A DNA stretch of 64,000 nt from Gemmatimonadota bacterium (GTDB taxonomy: Bacteria > Latescibacterota > UBA2968 > UBA8231), in the NCBI GenBank assembly GCA_018673255.1, contig JABHDC010000087.1, forward strand, positions 23,682 to 87,681, read 5' to 3'. The notes beneath the pieces are model-generated. The model saw nothing but the letters and a program-made list of their open reading frames with translations. It ran no database searches and was not told the origin of the DNA. Shown in pieces: positions 33,195 through 42,835 of this stretch; the stretch's first letter is position 1; each line of letters begins with the position of its first letter. The position numbers and the translations under genes were made by a program.

Positions 33195-35996
33195 GTGACG
33201 GCCCTGACCGAATTGCACACAGGCTGGCAGTCCTGCCTGGTCCACGAAGCTCCAGCCCTCGATGCCGCGGGCGATCGCCTTGATGGCGAAACCCTCTCTC
33301 GGCCCGACTTCGAACCGGCCGGTTGGCGCGACGCCATCGTGCCCGGCACGGTGCTCACGACCCTCCTGACAGATCGCGCCTGGCTCGAGGCCCATGTCGC
33401 CGAGGACGTGCTCACCCACCCGCGCAATCAGACCGAATACGATCCCTACTTCGATCGAAATCTGGCGCACCTGCCTGATGTGGGTGATCGTGCCCGACCT
33501 CGTGAAGGCTTCCGCAAGGGACGGGGGCGTGACTTCTACACCTGCTGGTACCGGCTGGCATTCGACCTGAGCGATGAGCAGCGCGCCGCCGACCACCTGT
33601 GGCTGCGACTGCGTGGCATCAACTATGTGGCCACCCTCTTCGTCAATGGTCACCGCCTCGACGACACACCCTATCGCGGCATGTTCCTCGACCGACGCTT
33701 CGACATCGGTCCCCTGGCCAACGCTGATGGCCCCAATGCACTGGCCGTGTGTGTTGAGCCACTGGATCACCCGGGCATCGGCAATGGCATCAATGGCACG
33801 GACGGCGAGATCGCCCGCGATGTGAGCATGCAATACATCGCCGGGTGGGATTGGGTCCCACCCATTCCCGATCGCAACACGGGGATCTGGGATCGGGTCG
33901 AGCTGTTGGGCACGGGAACACTCGTGCTGCATGACCCGCAGGTGATCACCCACGTGTCAGGTGAACGTCGGCCGAACGGACCGCAGTCACCGGCCGAATT
34001 GTCCGTTGCCGTGGATGTGGTCAATGCCGGGGATCATCCGGCCACGGGTCGGGTGCAGGGACGTGTCGAAGGCACGACCTGTGCCTTCGAATCTGAGATC
34101 AACCTGGCCGCCGGAGAGACTCGACGGGTCACCTTCGACGTGGCTGATTTCCCGCAGTTGCGCCTGGAGGACCCGCGCCTCTGGTGGCCCCACGGTTATG
34201 GGGAACAGCCACTCTACAACCTGCACCTGTGCGTCCATGTAGCCGGTGGCAACCGCCGAGACGGTGCCGTCGACGCCCCCTCTGACGAGACCACCATCCG
34301 CTTCGGCATCCGCGAGATCCGGTCCGAAGTCCCCGCAGGGATGGCCCGTGTGTTCCGGGTCAATGGCCGGCGCATCTTCGTACGCGGTGGCAACTGGGTC
34401 GGCACGGACGCCCTGTTGCGCGGCTCGGTCACCCGCTACCGGCAGGAGGTGGAGCTGCACCGGGCCATGAATCTCAACATGATCCGCATCTGGGGTGGCA
34501 CCATCTCCGAGCGCCCCGAATTCTACGATGCCTGTGACGAGCTGGGATTGCTCGTCATGCAGGACTTCTGGATCACCGGCGATGGCAATGGGGCCTGGGA
34601 GGATCCGACCAAGTTTCCGCAATCCGTACGGCGCCGCTACCCCGATGACCACGAGCTGTTCCTGGCCTGTGCGCGGGACACGATCAAGATGTTGCGCAAT
34701 CACGCGAGCTTGTGTTTCTGGTGCGGTGGAAACGAGATCGCGCCGTGGGGATATGCCGAAAATGAGACAGCGCCGCCCACTGATCTCAATGGCGCCCTGG
34801 CCGAATACATCGGTGAGGGCACAGGCACACTCGATTCTACGCGTGTCTATGTGCCCAGTTCCGCCGATGCCGAATACATTGATTGCGATGGCGACGGCCT
34901 TCACGGTCATGGCCCCTATGGCTACCAGGAGCCGGAGGACTATCTGGAACTGGCGCGGGGATTCACCACCGAAATCGGCACTGCCGCCGTGCCCGTCGCC
35001 GAAAGCCTGCGTCGGATGTTCGACGCACCAGACCTGTTCCCCGAGGGTCAGGCCGGTTGGGGCACAGCAGGATGGGACTTCCATAACGAACAGAACGCAG
35101 ATACGTATGGCTTCGCCGTGAATCAATACGGGAAGCCCACATGCCTCGAGGATTTCGCCCTGCAGTCGCAGCTGGTGAATGCCAAGAGCTATCAGGGGAT
35201 CTTCGAAGCCTGGAACACGCGTCTGTGGGATACCTGCAGTGGTCTGTTGATCTGGAAGAGCCAGAATTGCTGGCCCAATCTGCGCTCTCAGATCTACGAC
35301 TGGTATCTCGAACCGACGGGGGGCTACTTCAGCACGCGTCGCGCCTGCTCACCCATCTGCGTGCAACTCGACCTGGCGACGCGGCGTGTGGGCGTGTGCA
35401 ATACGACGTCTGACCCGCTGGAAAACGTGCGCATCACCGCCACCTGGCATGACCTGTCGGGTACACCCCATGTGGACACCGAGCGCGTGATCACCGTCGG
35501 CGCCGACAGCTATCAACCTGGCTTCCGCGTTCGACGACCAGCAGGTCTGTCGACGGTGCACTTTCTCGAGTTGCAGTTGCGCGGCCCCGATGGCGAGTCA
35601 CTGGCCGACAATGTTTACTGGTTCTCGCGCAAACGAACCACGAGCCCGCATCGCTATGCCGACCTGCAGGCACTGCGTGAAACACCGGTGACCCTCGAGA
35701 CGACCATTGAATCACAGAAGTTAGAGACGCAGGTCCCACGGCAACGGCAACTCGCACGGCTGCGCAATCCGACAGAGGGTATCGCCTTCGCCATCCGCCT
35801 GAAGTTGTTGCACGCCGATGGCACGCTGGTGCAACCCACGTTCTACGGCGACAACTACATCACGCTCTTCGGGGGACAGGAACAGACCATCGCCGTCGAA
35901 TACGATGCGTCATCTGTGGACGGCAACCAGTCGGCGCCCGTGCTACACGTCGAAGGCTGGAACATCGACCCCACCCAAGTCGGCAGCACGACATAG
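33195..35996 (+). CDS. GH2 glycosidase, beta-mannosidase/exo-glucosaminidase type
   Basis: This 933-aa GH2 enzyme shows the usual order of a sugar-binding domain at about 110-245 (YTCWYRLAFDL, LWLRLRGINYVATLFVNG), Ig-like domain(s), and a TIM barrel from about 390. The acid/base Glu is E514 in CFWCGGNEIAPWG; the likely nucleophile is E593 in GFTTEIGTAAVP. WDWVPPIPDRNTGIWD near 218 is typical of the beta-mannosidase/exo-beta-glucosaminidase branch. There is no signal peptide, so it should act in the cytoplasm on imported oligosaccharides. The start is GTG 33195 with a weak RBS. It stands alone, convergent with the PPi-PEPCK gene. Confidence 0.88.
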   Translation: MTALTELHTGWQSCLVHEAPALDAAGDRLDGETLSRPDFEPAGWRDAIVPGTVLTTLLTDRAWLEAHVAEDVLTHPRNQTEYDPYFDRNLAHLPDVGDRARPREGFRKGRGRDFYTCWYRLAFDLSDEQRAADHLWLRLRGINYVATLFVNGHRLDDTPYRGMFLDRRFDIGPLANADGPNALAVCVEPLDHPGIGNGINGTDGEIARDVSMQYIAGWDWVPPIPDRNTGIWDRVELLGTGTLVLHDPQVITHVSGERRPNGPQSPAELSVAVDVVNAGDHPATGRVQGRVEGTTCAFESEINLAAGETRRVTFDVADFPQLRLEDPRLWWPHGYGEQPLYNLHLCVHVAGGNRRDGAVDAPSDETTIRFGIREIRSEVPAGMARVFRVNGRRIFVRGGNWVGTDALLRGSVTRYRQEVELHRAMNLNMIRIWGGTISERPEFYDACDELGLLVMQDFWITGDGNGAWEDPTKFPQSVRRRYPDDHELFLACARDTIKMLRNHASLCFWCGGNEIAPWGYAENETAPPTDLNGALAEYIGEGTGTLDSTRVYVPSSADAEYIDCDGDGLHGHGPYGYQEPEDYLELARGFTTEIGTAAVPVAESLRRMFDAPDLFPEGQAGWGTAGWDFHNEQNADTYGFAVNQYGKPTCLEDFALQSQLVNAKSYQGIFEAWNTRLWDTCSGLLIWKSQNCWPNLRSQIYDWYLEPTGGYFSTRRACSPICVQLDLATRRVGVCNTTSDPLENVRITATWHDLSGTPHVDTERVITVGADSYQPGFRVRRPAGLSTVHFLELQLRGPDGESLADNVYWFSRKRTTSPHRYADLQALRETPVTLETTIESQKLETQVPRQRQLARLRNPTEGIAFAIRLKLLHADGTLVQPTFYGDNYITLFGGQEQTIAVEYDASSVDGNQSAPVLHVEGWNIDPTQVGSTT

Positions 35997-36023
35997 CGCA
36001 CGCCACATTGGGGGTTCGTCTCG

Positions 36024-36063
36024 CCTGGCGCCGGTGAGTCTGGCGGTGGTGTCTGGCGCCAGG
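36024..36063. terminator. 9-bp perfect hairpin between convergent genes
   Basis: CCTGGCGCC (36024-36032) pairs perfectly with GGCGCCAGG (36055-36063) around a 22-nt loop, in the 83-bp gap between the GH2 gene and the PPi-PEPCK gene, whose 3' ends face each other. No T-tract follows on either strand. It probably protects or ends both mRNAs. Confidence 0.5.
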
Positions 36064-36079
36064 GAGGCGGAACCAGACG

Positions 36080-39000
36080 TCAACGCCCCCGCGACGAGCC
36101 GGCGGGGCGTAGAGGATCGGCTCCAATCGTACCCACCAGATCCTTCAGGTAGCCCAGACTCCGTACCCGCTCCAGCGTGGCCGCGGTACGGTCCACACGC
36201 TCGGTGAGGCCCAGTCGCTTGGCCTCGGCTTCGTGCCCGGGGAGGGTCTGGAAGGCCTCCAGCGCCCGTGCGTGCCGCTCCCACAGGTCGATATCGCGTT
36301 GCTGTTTCGTCAGCAAACGCTCCTGATACCAGTCGCTGGCCAGAATTGCCTCTTCCGTGAACATCGCTCGCAGCGCCGGATCATCGAGTCCGCGCCCTTC
36401 GAAATCACCATGGGCCATCACTTCGAGCAGGACCCGCAGGGGCGGACAGGCTTCATCGATCGAGCCATCCTCGAAATACGACTGGGCGACACGCCGCTGG
36501 GCCTCCACGATGTTGTCGATGCCATCGACAAAATCCTCCCGATTCTGGGTCTCAGGTTGCAGCATGGATTCGGGCAGAACCGAATCAGGATGATCGAAAA
36601 TGCGGCCCAGGTAGGTGTGTACGAAGGTTTCCGTCACCCGATATCCCAACCGACTGGCCAGCACCGTGCGGCCTTCGTGCTCGAAGTCTTTCACAGGTTC
36701 GAGATAGCCCGATTCGATCAGGTGACGCGGATCACGCTCCTCGGCGCGCATGCGACACCACAATTCGGGTATCAGCAGACTGATGTCGTGGTCGACACGA
36801 TGATTCGACCCGATCCACCCAGCAGCGGTGGAGAACCCATCGAAGCCGCACAAAATCATCGACAACAGGTTGGCGTTGAGGTCGGCCGTCGCCCGCAGTG
36901 CATTGAAGGGTCCCTTCGTGAGGGCGCCCTCGCTACCGGCACCCGTCGTCGACGGAGACTTACCCGTGAGACTGCAGATGAAGTCCATGAACAACTCGGG
37001 CAGTTCCTGGTAATGGACCGGCCCGTAGACGGCCAGGGGGCGGATCCCGGCGGCACGGTCGGCGGGGTTGTTGCGTCGCCCCGTCAACACGGCCTGCACG
37101 GGAAACAGGACAGGCTCGCCCAGGGGAACCTTGCGCGACAGTCGCGCACCCATGGTCGCCACATACTCGTCCCGATCGTCGACCAGAGACGGGCGTGTCT
37201 GCAGGTAGCGTGGATTCTTAGTGGGGGCACCGTCGACGAGTCTCGGGTGCGCCGAAGACATCACCCAGCCCGTACCCGCCTCGGCCGTCTCGCGGATCAC
37301 ACGCTGCATGGGCGCAGTCCATGCCGAGAAAGAGACCTCCTGCTGCACGAGGGCGCAGGCGGCATCCGCGTCGAGGGCTTCGAAGTTGGAGACAAACACG
37401 CCAGGGCCAGCCAGGTCGGCCTCGGCATTCTTGTCGAGACCACGATGGATCGCATCATCGGGACGCTGGAAGAATCGATACTCGCAGTTCTCGGCGAGTT
37501 TGGCTGATCGGGCTGTGATGTCGGTGGGCTGATTGGCCAACCATTCCCGCGGTACAGCAACGGTGGCGGTGATGTCGTCCTCGAGCTGCAGCTTGAAGGC
37601 GGGCAGGAAATCCTGGCGCACCTTGTGGATCTGCCAACTGCCGCTGGCATCGACGCCAATACGCAGATAACCGGCCATCAACTTGCGACCCTCGAAGCGC
37701 AATTCATTGCCCTGCCGCCCATTGACGGTGTCGACGGAGAAGTGACTGCGCCAGTCATCTCCCCAGTCGGGACGGTAGAATCGTTTGATGATAAAGACGA
37801 TGGCCTTGATGTGATTCGGCACCGTCTCCAGCCACGTATTGTATTCGGGCGTGAACTCATCCGGCGAGGGTGTGTAGAGCTTGATCACCGATCCCAGCGT
37901 GCGCAGGGGAGACATCACCGACCGTGACGGCGATGCAGCGTAGTCGGGCCGCAGGTGGGGCAGCAGGCGTTCGGCGTAGTCTCGCTCGAGCAGGGCCTGC
38001 ACGGTGTCCATGTCGTGCCGGAAGTCCGGGACGTAGAGCGGACCGAAGAGCATCGCGTCAGCGAGTGACTTGGAGATCTCGGACTTGCCCCCACCGGACA
38101 CGGTACATGGCTTGTGGCAGAAGGTGCCTTCGGCGCGGGTGCCCACCAGACGCCAGCTGGCCGCACTGGGATGGCGGTCGAAACGCATCCGGTACCCATC
38201 CGGGTAGATGAATTCCATGCCACGCAGCAGTGGCAGACTGTGGCGTTGCCCATCCCGCTCCCAACTGACACTGCCATCCTCGATGGCGAAGCGCGCATCC
38301 TCCGGGATGTAGTGGACGTAAGGGTGGGTGCGATCCACGGCGTAGCCTTCGGGGCGCACATCGAGGATCTCACCATATCGCTCCACCACATCGGCGAAGG
38401 TGTGATCGCCCACCGGTGCCCGCGCGTCGACCTGATAACTGTCACCGAGGTGATAGCTGGCAAAGGCCAGGGCACCGCCGGCGTGCTCCTCTTCAGCGAG
38501 GCCAACAAGATTGGCACTGTAGGAGATCTGGGTCTTCACCTCCTTCTTACAGTAGCCGAAGTAGTTGTCTGCAATGAGGGTGACGATGACACCATCGGCG
38601 TTGCGGGCGCACAGCTTGTATGCGTGACCGTCGTTGTAGAGGTCGTCGTCATCGGACCAGCACATGCCATCTCGTCGCTGCCGTTCGGTGGCCTCGTCGA
38701 CGTGCGGCAGGCCGATCTCCTTCTTGCGCAGACCAAGTAGATGAGTGGCCAGAATGACGCAGCCTGTCGTGCCCGTCCAATGATCGATGTCGAGAGCGGC
38801 GTCATTGGGCGGCAGATAGGGGTCACCGGCATTGCCGAAGATGGATTCGACGAAGTCGAGATTGGCCACCAGGCTGCCGGGCGCCAGAAAGCGCAGTTCC
38901 ATGCTCTGTCGGGGACGACGGCCAGGAATTTCGGGCACCACCGTCGGCCGCAGGAGCAGGCTGATCCAGGAATAGGCCGGTCCCGTCTCATGCTGCAGAT

Positions 39001-39559
39001 AGGGCAGACGCAGCAACTCCTCAGGCGGCGACATGGCGCGGCGCATCAATTCCGCCCAGACCGCTCTGGGCACCTCCAGTTTGTCTGCCGGCACCGGCAG
39101 ACCGCCAGCCGCAATGTGAAATACACCCTCCGTCGTGCGACGATCATGGCGCGGATTGTGCAATACACCCTGGCGCACCCGGAAGGACTCGATTTCATCG
39201 GTGCGATAGTGGTCACCATCGGCGGGCAGAGATAGTTCGCGCGCCAACCCATGATGATCCAGCGTGAGGGTTCGACGCGGGAGTCGCGGGCGCTCGTGAT
39301 CGGGCAGATCGGCACTGTACGAATCGAGGAATACCTGGATCCGATCATCCACCGGACTGAGATGGTGGGACAGCAGGCGCTGTTGCTCGCGGTAGTTGTC
39401 CAACAGGTCACGGGCGACTTCCAGGAATTCGACATCCTGGGGTCGACCGGGAACACTCAGGCCGAGGGCAGTCAGCTTCAGGTGGAGGTAACGTCGCAGT
39501 TGCTCACGATGTTCTGGCAGATCGGCGACACCGAGGCCGAGAGCGCGGGTCAGATCCAT
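36080..39559 (-). CDS. PPi-type phosphoenolpyruvate carboxykinase (EC 4.1.1.38)
   Basis: This 1159-aa protein matches PPi-dependent PEP carboxykinase of Propionibacterium and Entamoeba in length and in long conserved blocks. These are TLIADNYFGYCKKEVKTQIS near 328, TVSGGGKSEISKS near 486, DDWRSHFSVDTVNGRQGNEL, FQRPDDAIHRGLDK, and GKSPSTTGAGSEGALTKGP. The enzyme interconverts oxaloacetate plus PPi with PEP plus CO2 plus Pi, using pyrophosphate rather than ATP or GTP. Databases often label it hypothetical. ATG 39559 lies 2 bp from the upstream URO-D stop, so the two are one transcript. It complements the ferredoxin-linked TCA genes at 12248-17067. A tandem partner PEPCK copy, as in some taxa, is not present here. 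Confidence 0.92.
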   Translation of the reverse strand: MDLTRALGLGVADLPEHREQLRRYLHLKLTALGLSVPGRPQDVEFLEVARDLLDNYREQQRLLSHHLSPVDDRIQVFLDSYSADLPDHERPRLPRRTLTLDHHGLARELSLPADGDHYRTDEIESFRVRQGVLHNPRHDRRTTEGVFHIAAGGLPVPADKLEVPRAVWAELMRRAMSPPEELLRLPYLQHETGPAYSWISLLLRPTVVPEIPGRRPRQSMELRFLAPGSLVANLDFVESIFGNAGDPYLPPNDAALDIDHWTGTTGCVILATHLLGLRKKEIGLPHVDEATERQRRDGMCWSDDDDLYNDGHAYKLCARNADGVIVTLIADNYFGYCKKEVKTQISYSANLVGLAEEEHAGGALAFASYHLGDSYQVDARAPVGDHTFADVVERYGEILDVRPEGYAVDRTHPYVHYIPEDARFAIEDGSVSWERDGQRHSLPLLRGMEFIYPDGYRMRFDRHPSAASWRLVGTRAEGTFCHKPCTVSGGGKSEISKSLADAMLFGPLYVPDFRHDMDTVQALLERDYAERLLPHLRPDYAASPSRSVMSPLRTLGSVIKLYTPSPDEFTPEYNTWLETVPNHIKAIVFIIKRFYRPDWGDDWRSHFSVDTVNGRQGNELRFEGRKLMAGYLRIGVDASGSWQIHKVRQDFLPAFKLQLEDDITATVAVPREWLANQPTDITARSAKLAENCEYRFFQRPDDAIHRGLDKNAEADLAGPGVFVSNFEALDADAACALVQQEVSFSAWTAPMQRVIRETAEAGTGWVMSSAHPRLVDGAPTKNPRYLQTRPSLVDDRDEYVATMGARLSRKVPLGEPVLFPVQAVLTGRRNNPADRAAGIRPLAVYGPVHYQELPELFMDFICSLTGKSPSTTGAGSEGALTKGPFNALRATADLNANLLSMILCGFDGFSTAAGWIGSNHRVDHDISLLIPELWCRMRAEERDPRHLIESGYLEPVKDFEHEGRTVLASRLGYRVTETFVHTYLGRIFDHPDSVLPESMLQPETQNREDFVDGIDNIVEAQRRVAQSYFEDGSIDEACPPLRVLLEVMAHGDFEGRGLDDPALRAMFTEEAILASDWYQERLLTKQQRDIDLWERHARALEAFQTLPGHEAEAKRLGLTERVDRTAATLERVRSLGYLKDLVGTIGADPLRPAGSSRGR

Positions 39560-39561
39560 GT

Positions 39562-40533
39562 TCAGTACTCCGGGGTGTAGTAGGCGCGATACTTTTCAAG
39601 GCCGGCGAAGATCGCTTCGGTCGTCGCCAGCGGTACATCATCGTTGATCTCAGCCTTGAGCCAGAGCCCACCCTCGGGTGAACCCAGTCGTTCGACTGCT
39701 TCGTGAATATGCCCGTCGATGTCACCCGGCGCACAGAACGGGAAGAGCTGGCGATCCAGGTCGAGATCGACGCAGACCTTGCCCTTGCAGACAGCAACCA
39801 GTCCATCCAGACCATTGGCACGGATCTGTGGATTCACAACAACCACGCCACAGTCCATGAGATCGGGAATGATTTCCAGGATGTGCCCGTCCGTGTGCAT
39901 GTAGATGTGGTGGCCTGCATCCCTGAAGGGTGCGTAGATCTGCTCGTAGCAGGGCTTCAGATACTTCCGCCAGACCTGAGGACTGACCGGCAGAGCATGC
40001 TGCATGCCCAGATCGTCGCCAAAGTAGACGAGACCTGGCTTGTCTCCTGCCTCACGCAATCGCAAATGGGCCTGCCGCAGATTGTAGCCGAGGACCGTAT
40101 CGATCAGCATCTGCAACTCGGGTGGCTCTTCGGCGAAATCCACCATCAGTTCCTCGAAGCCGCGTAGATCACCCAGTCGCAGATACATGAAGCCGTGTGG
40201 GAAGCCTGCGTCTTCAACGGGCGGCTCGAGGCGGTGGACGGATTCCCGGGTAGGGACCGGGTGTCCGGTAACGATCGACTCATTGCCGTGGTGGACATTG
40301 CTCCAGACACACCCCCAGACATCGACGTGATCGCCAGCGATGTAGGTCTCTCCCACCGCATCGTAGTCCCGATCCGTCTGTGCATCGCCAAAGAGGATGG
40401 GATGGGCCGCGACCAGGGCATCCAGTTCCTCGCGATACTTCATCCAGGCCGCAGGCAGAATACCCACACTGACCGGGATGTACTCAGGGCCTTCGAAGCG
40501 CAGCGCTTTGAGGCGGTCCTGATGAACGGACAT
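39562..40533 (-). CDS. URO-D/MtaA-family protein upstream of PPi-PEPCK
   Basis: This 323-aa URO-D-fold protein starts at ATG 40533 behind GGGGAGAAG. Landmarks are MSVHQDRLKALRFEGPEYIPVS, VYFGDDLGMQHALPVSP near 169, and IYMHTDGHILEIIPDLMDCG near 210. The metal motif is His213-X-Asp215-Gly, as in the 5203-6246 protein, and DLDLDRQLFPFCAPGDI follows. Its stop is 2 bp before the PPi-PEPCK start. A methyl-transfer enzyme co-transcribed with an anaplerotic enzyme is odd; the transcript may simply join carbon-source genes. The substrate is unknown. Confidence 0.85.
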   Translation of the reverse strand: MSVHQDRLKALRFEGPEYIPVSVGILPAAWMKYREELDALVAAHPILFGDAQTDRDYDAVGETYIAGDHVDVWGCVWSNVHHGNESIVTGHPVPTRESVHRLEPPVEDAGFPHGFMYLRLGDLRGFEELMVDFAEEPPELQMLIDTVLGYNLRQAHLRLREAGDKPGLVYFGDDLGMQHALPVSPQVWRKYLKPCYEQIYAPFRDAGHHIYMHTDGHILEIIPDLMDCGVVVVNPQIRANGLDGLVAVCKGKVCVDLDLDRQLFPFCAPGDIDGHIHEAVERLGSPEGGLWLKAEINDDVPLATTEAIFAGLEKYRAYYTPEY

Positions 40534-40704
40534 GATTCTTCTCCCCGTGCTTGTCTTCCAGTCAGTGTAACACAGCGCGGTGATCTGGAACATGGATCCG
40601 AATGGGAGATCCGATGATCTTGCTCGCAAGGGAGCCGACCCATTGGTTTGTCTGACCATTCCCGCATGACCCCATCACTTCTGACCCTACCTGGAGACCC
40701 ATCG

Positions 40705-41259
40705 ATGACCGACCCCGCACTCACCGGTGATCGGCCCGGTGATCGGCTGAATCTGGGCTGCGGCCGCGACATCCGTGCCGGGTGGGTCAATGTCGATCTG
40801 CACCCGCACGATGAACGGGTCACCGCCCTGGATCTGGACAGTGTGGCGCCCATGCCCTTTGCCGATGGGAGCTTCCAACACATCGAGGCTCAGGATATCC
40901 TCGAGCACGTTCAGGACATGGTCCGCGTCATGAGTGAGTGTCGCCGAATCCTGTGCGAGGGGGGCACATTGCAGGTCCGAGGGCCCCACTACACGTCGCG
41001 CAATCTGCACACCGACCCGACCCATCTCCGAGCGTTCTCTTCGGAGACCTTCGCCTGGTTCGTCGGTGGCCCTTGGACCAATGATTGGGCCCGTGGCTGG
41101 TCCGGGGTCCGCGTACGGATCCGCTTCGAAGGCTGGACTCCGTGGCGTCCCCTGGGATGGGTGATCAATCTTCACCCAGCGCTCCAGAAGATCTATGAGG
41201 CCACCTTTCTGTGTTACCTGTTCCCCGCCAAGGATGTCTGCGCCACGCTGACCCGCTAG
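40705..41259 (+). CDS. Class I SAM-dependent methyltransferase
   Basis: This 184-aa protein has the SAM motif I as DRLNLGCGRDIRAGWVNVDLHP, an acidic loop (ALDLDSVAPMPFADGSF) and motif IV/V region HIEAQDILEHVQDMVRVMSECRRILCEGG. This is the compact Methyltransf_11-like fold seen in sugar- or lipid-modifying enzymes and in glycosyltransferase clusters. The target is unknown. I set the start at ATG 40705 (GGAG, 8 nt); in-frame ATGs at 40648 and 40666 lack an RBS. It is divergent from the URO-D/PPi-PEPCK pair across a 171-bp spacer and 61 bp upstream of the PGDH-like gene. Confidence 0.85.
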   Translation: MTDPALTGDRPGDRLNLGCGRDIRAGWVNVDLHPHDERVTALDLDSVAPMPFADGSFQHIEAQDILEHVQDMVRVMSECRRILCEGGTLQVRGPHYTSRNLHTDPTHLRAFSSETFAWFVGGPWTNDWARGWSGVRVRIRFEGWTPWRPLGWVINLHPALQKIYEATFLCYLFPAKDVCATLTR

Positions 41260-41320
41260 GCGCCTGCCCGCCTCCTCTCCTTGACGGGCTCCCATACACT
41301 CAAGAACTGCAGGTCTCGAA

Positions 41321-42268
41321 TTGAGCAAATCCATCGTCTTCATCCCCGACCCCATCTCGCAGGTCGGCCTGGATGCCCTGGCACCCCACTGCCAGGTCAT
41401 TGCGCCCTGGTTGTCCGGTGACGAAGTCGGTGAAATCCCTGCCGATGCAGCCGGTGTCATGGTGCGAACCTATCCCGTCAATGCAGCACGGATGGATGCG
41501 GCACCCGGCCTGCGCGTCGTGGCCAAACACGGCGTAGGCATCGACAACATCGATGTACCGGCCGCAACGGCACGGCGAATTCCTGTGTTGTGGACGCCAG
41601 AGGCCAATGCCGATGCAGTCGCCCAGCACGCCCTGGCCCTGATGCTCGGACTAGCCAACCGTCTCGCAGCGGCTGACGAAGCACTGCGCGCCGGCAGATT
41701 CCTGGAGCGGCTGGACTTTGGCAGCGTCGAACTGACGGGCCGGACCCTGGGAATCATCGGTATCGGCCGAATCGGTGGCCGCGTCGCCCGGCGGGCAGCG
41801 GTCGGCCTGGGGATGGAGGTGCTCGCCTTTGATCCCTATGTGGAGGACGAACGGCCGGCGACGATGGTCGATGACATGGGGGAATTGCTGGCACGATCCG
41901 ACGTCGTCACCCTCCACGTCCCGCTCACGGAAGAGACACACCATCTCATCGATGCCGACGCCCTGGAGCAGATGAAGTCGACGGCCTTCCTCATCAACAC
42001 GTCTCGGGGTGGGGTGATCGATGAACCGGCCCTGGCCCAGGCACTGACCACAGGATCGATTGGCGGCGCCGGGATCGATGTCTATGCCGATGAACCCCCC
42101 GGGCCGGACCATCCACTGCTGTCGGCGCCACGTATCCTGCTGACACCACACGTGGCCGGTCTGTCCGATCAGGCGCTGGTGCGGGTGGCCACGCAGGCAG
42201 CGGAGGGAATCGTCGATGTCCTGCAGGGTCGTCGACCTGCATCACCTGTGAATCCCGAGGTCTTGTAA
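41321..42268 (+). CDS. D-3-phosphoglycerate dehydrogenase-like 2-hydroxyacid dehydrogenase
   Basis: This 315-aa NAD enzyme starts at TTG 41321 (SKSIVFIPDPISQVG). The NAD fold is GRTLGIIGIGRIGGRVARR, and the catalytic triad segments are NTSRGGVIDEPAL (Arg), DVYADEPPGPDHPL (Glu) and TPHVAGLSDQAL (His). VKHGVGIDNIDVPAA-like wording (KHGVGIDNIDVPAAT) groups it with the PGDH/hydroxypyruvate-reductase branch. It lacks the ACT domain of full serine-pathway SerA. The true substrate may be a sugar acid. It ends before a terminator-like hairpin at 42332. Confidence 0.88.
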   Translation: MSKSIVFIPDPISQVGLDALAPHCQVIAPWLSGDEVGEIPADAAGVMVRTYPVNAARMDAAPGLRVVAKHGVGIDNIDVPAATARRIPVLWTPEANADAVAQHALALMLGLANRLAAADEALRAGRFLERLDFGSVELTGRTLGIIGIGRIGGRVARRAAVGLGMEVLAFDPYVEDERPATMVDDMGELLARSDVVTLHVPLTEETHHLIDADALEQMKSTAFLINTSRGGVIDEPALAQALTTGSIGGAGIDVYADEPPGPDHPLLSAPRILLTPHVAGLSDQALVRVATQAAEGIVDVLQGRRPASPVNPEVL

Positions 42269-42331
42269 GCCGCGGCCGAGCAGGGGCTCTGCCGTCAGGA
42301 TCTGCTGCGGCATCCCGTCGCGTGCATAAGA

Positions 42332-42367
42332 AAGAAGCCCCACCATCTCAGGACGGTGAGGCTTCTT
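42332..42367. terminator. Strong bidirectional rho-independent-type hairpin
   Basis: AAGAAGCC-C-CACC (42332-42344) pairs with GGTG-A-GGCTTCTT (42355-42367); the single C-A pair is the only mismatch of 13. On the minus strand the stem is followed by TCTTATG, and on the plus strand by CTGTTACG, so T-richness is modest on both sides. It can end the 2-hydroxyacid dehydrogenase transcript (plus) and the candidate RNA transcript (minus). Confidence 0.8.
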
Positions 42368-42835
42368 CTGTTACGTCCAACGCCTTGGTCCGACCAGACG
42401 CTAATCCCTGGTGCCCTTGGCGCTTGGTCGGTGTGGGCGGATGCATCCGCCGTCGGTTGAGTTCCTCCGTTCCCACCCCGCGACGCTGGGAGGACGGCTC
42501 GACTACCGACGGGCTGTCACGCCGCCACAGTGGTGATCCTCGATACAGGGGCTCGGTATGGGCACCGAAGGTCCCGATATACCAAGCGGGAGGGGCGCCT
42601 GATCGGAGGCCACGTGTTGGCACGATAAACCAACCAGACCCATTCTGCTCAACTGCAGGGCCTGTACGGATGTCGCCGGGATTGCGGTTTCGTCAGAACG
42701 ATGGATTCCGGCGTCTCGACGGGGTGCTCGTGAGACGAAACCGCCAAGTCTCATCCAAAGGCAGCCTCCTTGAAAAACACGGGAACGAAACACTCACTTC
42801 GGCGGTGATTCTGGTACTTCATACATCTGCTGAAT

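Noticed and set aside
33987..35126. 379-codon minus frame opposite the GH2 gene
   Set aside because: GH2 catalytic motifs are on the plus strand; the antisense frame is a composition artefact.
36233..37507. 424-codon plus frame opposite PPi-PEPCK
   Set aside because: Antisense to a clearly identified protein, with no motif and no RBS.
42503..42760. Minus frame with a good AGGAGG just upstream (ATG near 42755)
   Set aside because: The translation has no protein-like pattern and the sequence folds into an 11-bp stem; kept only as a remote possibility.
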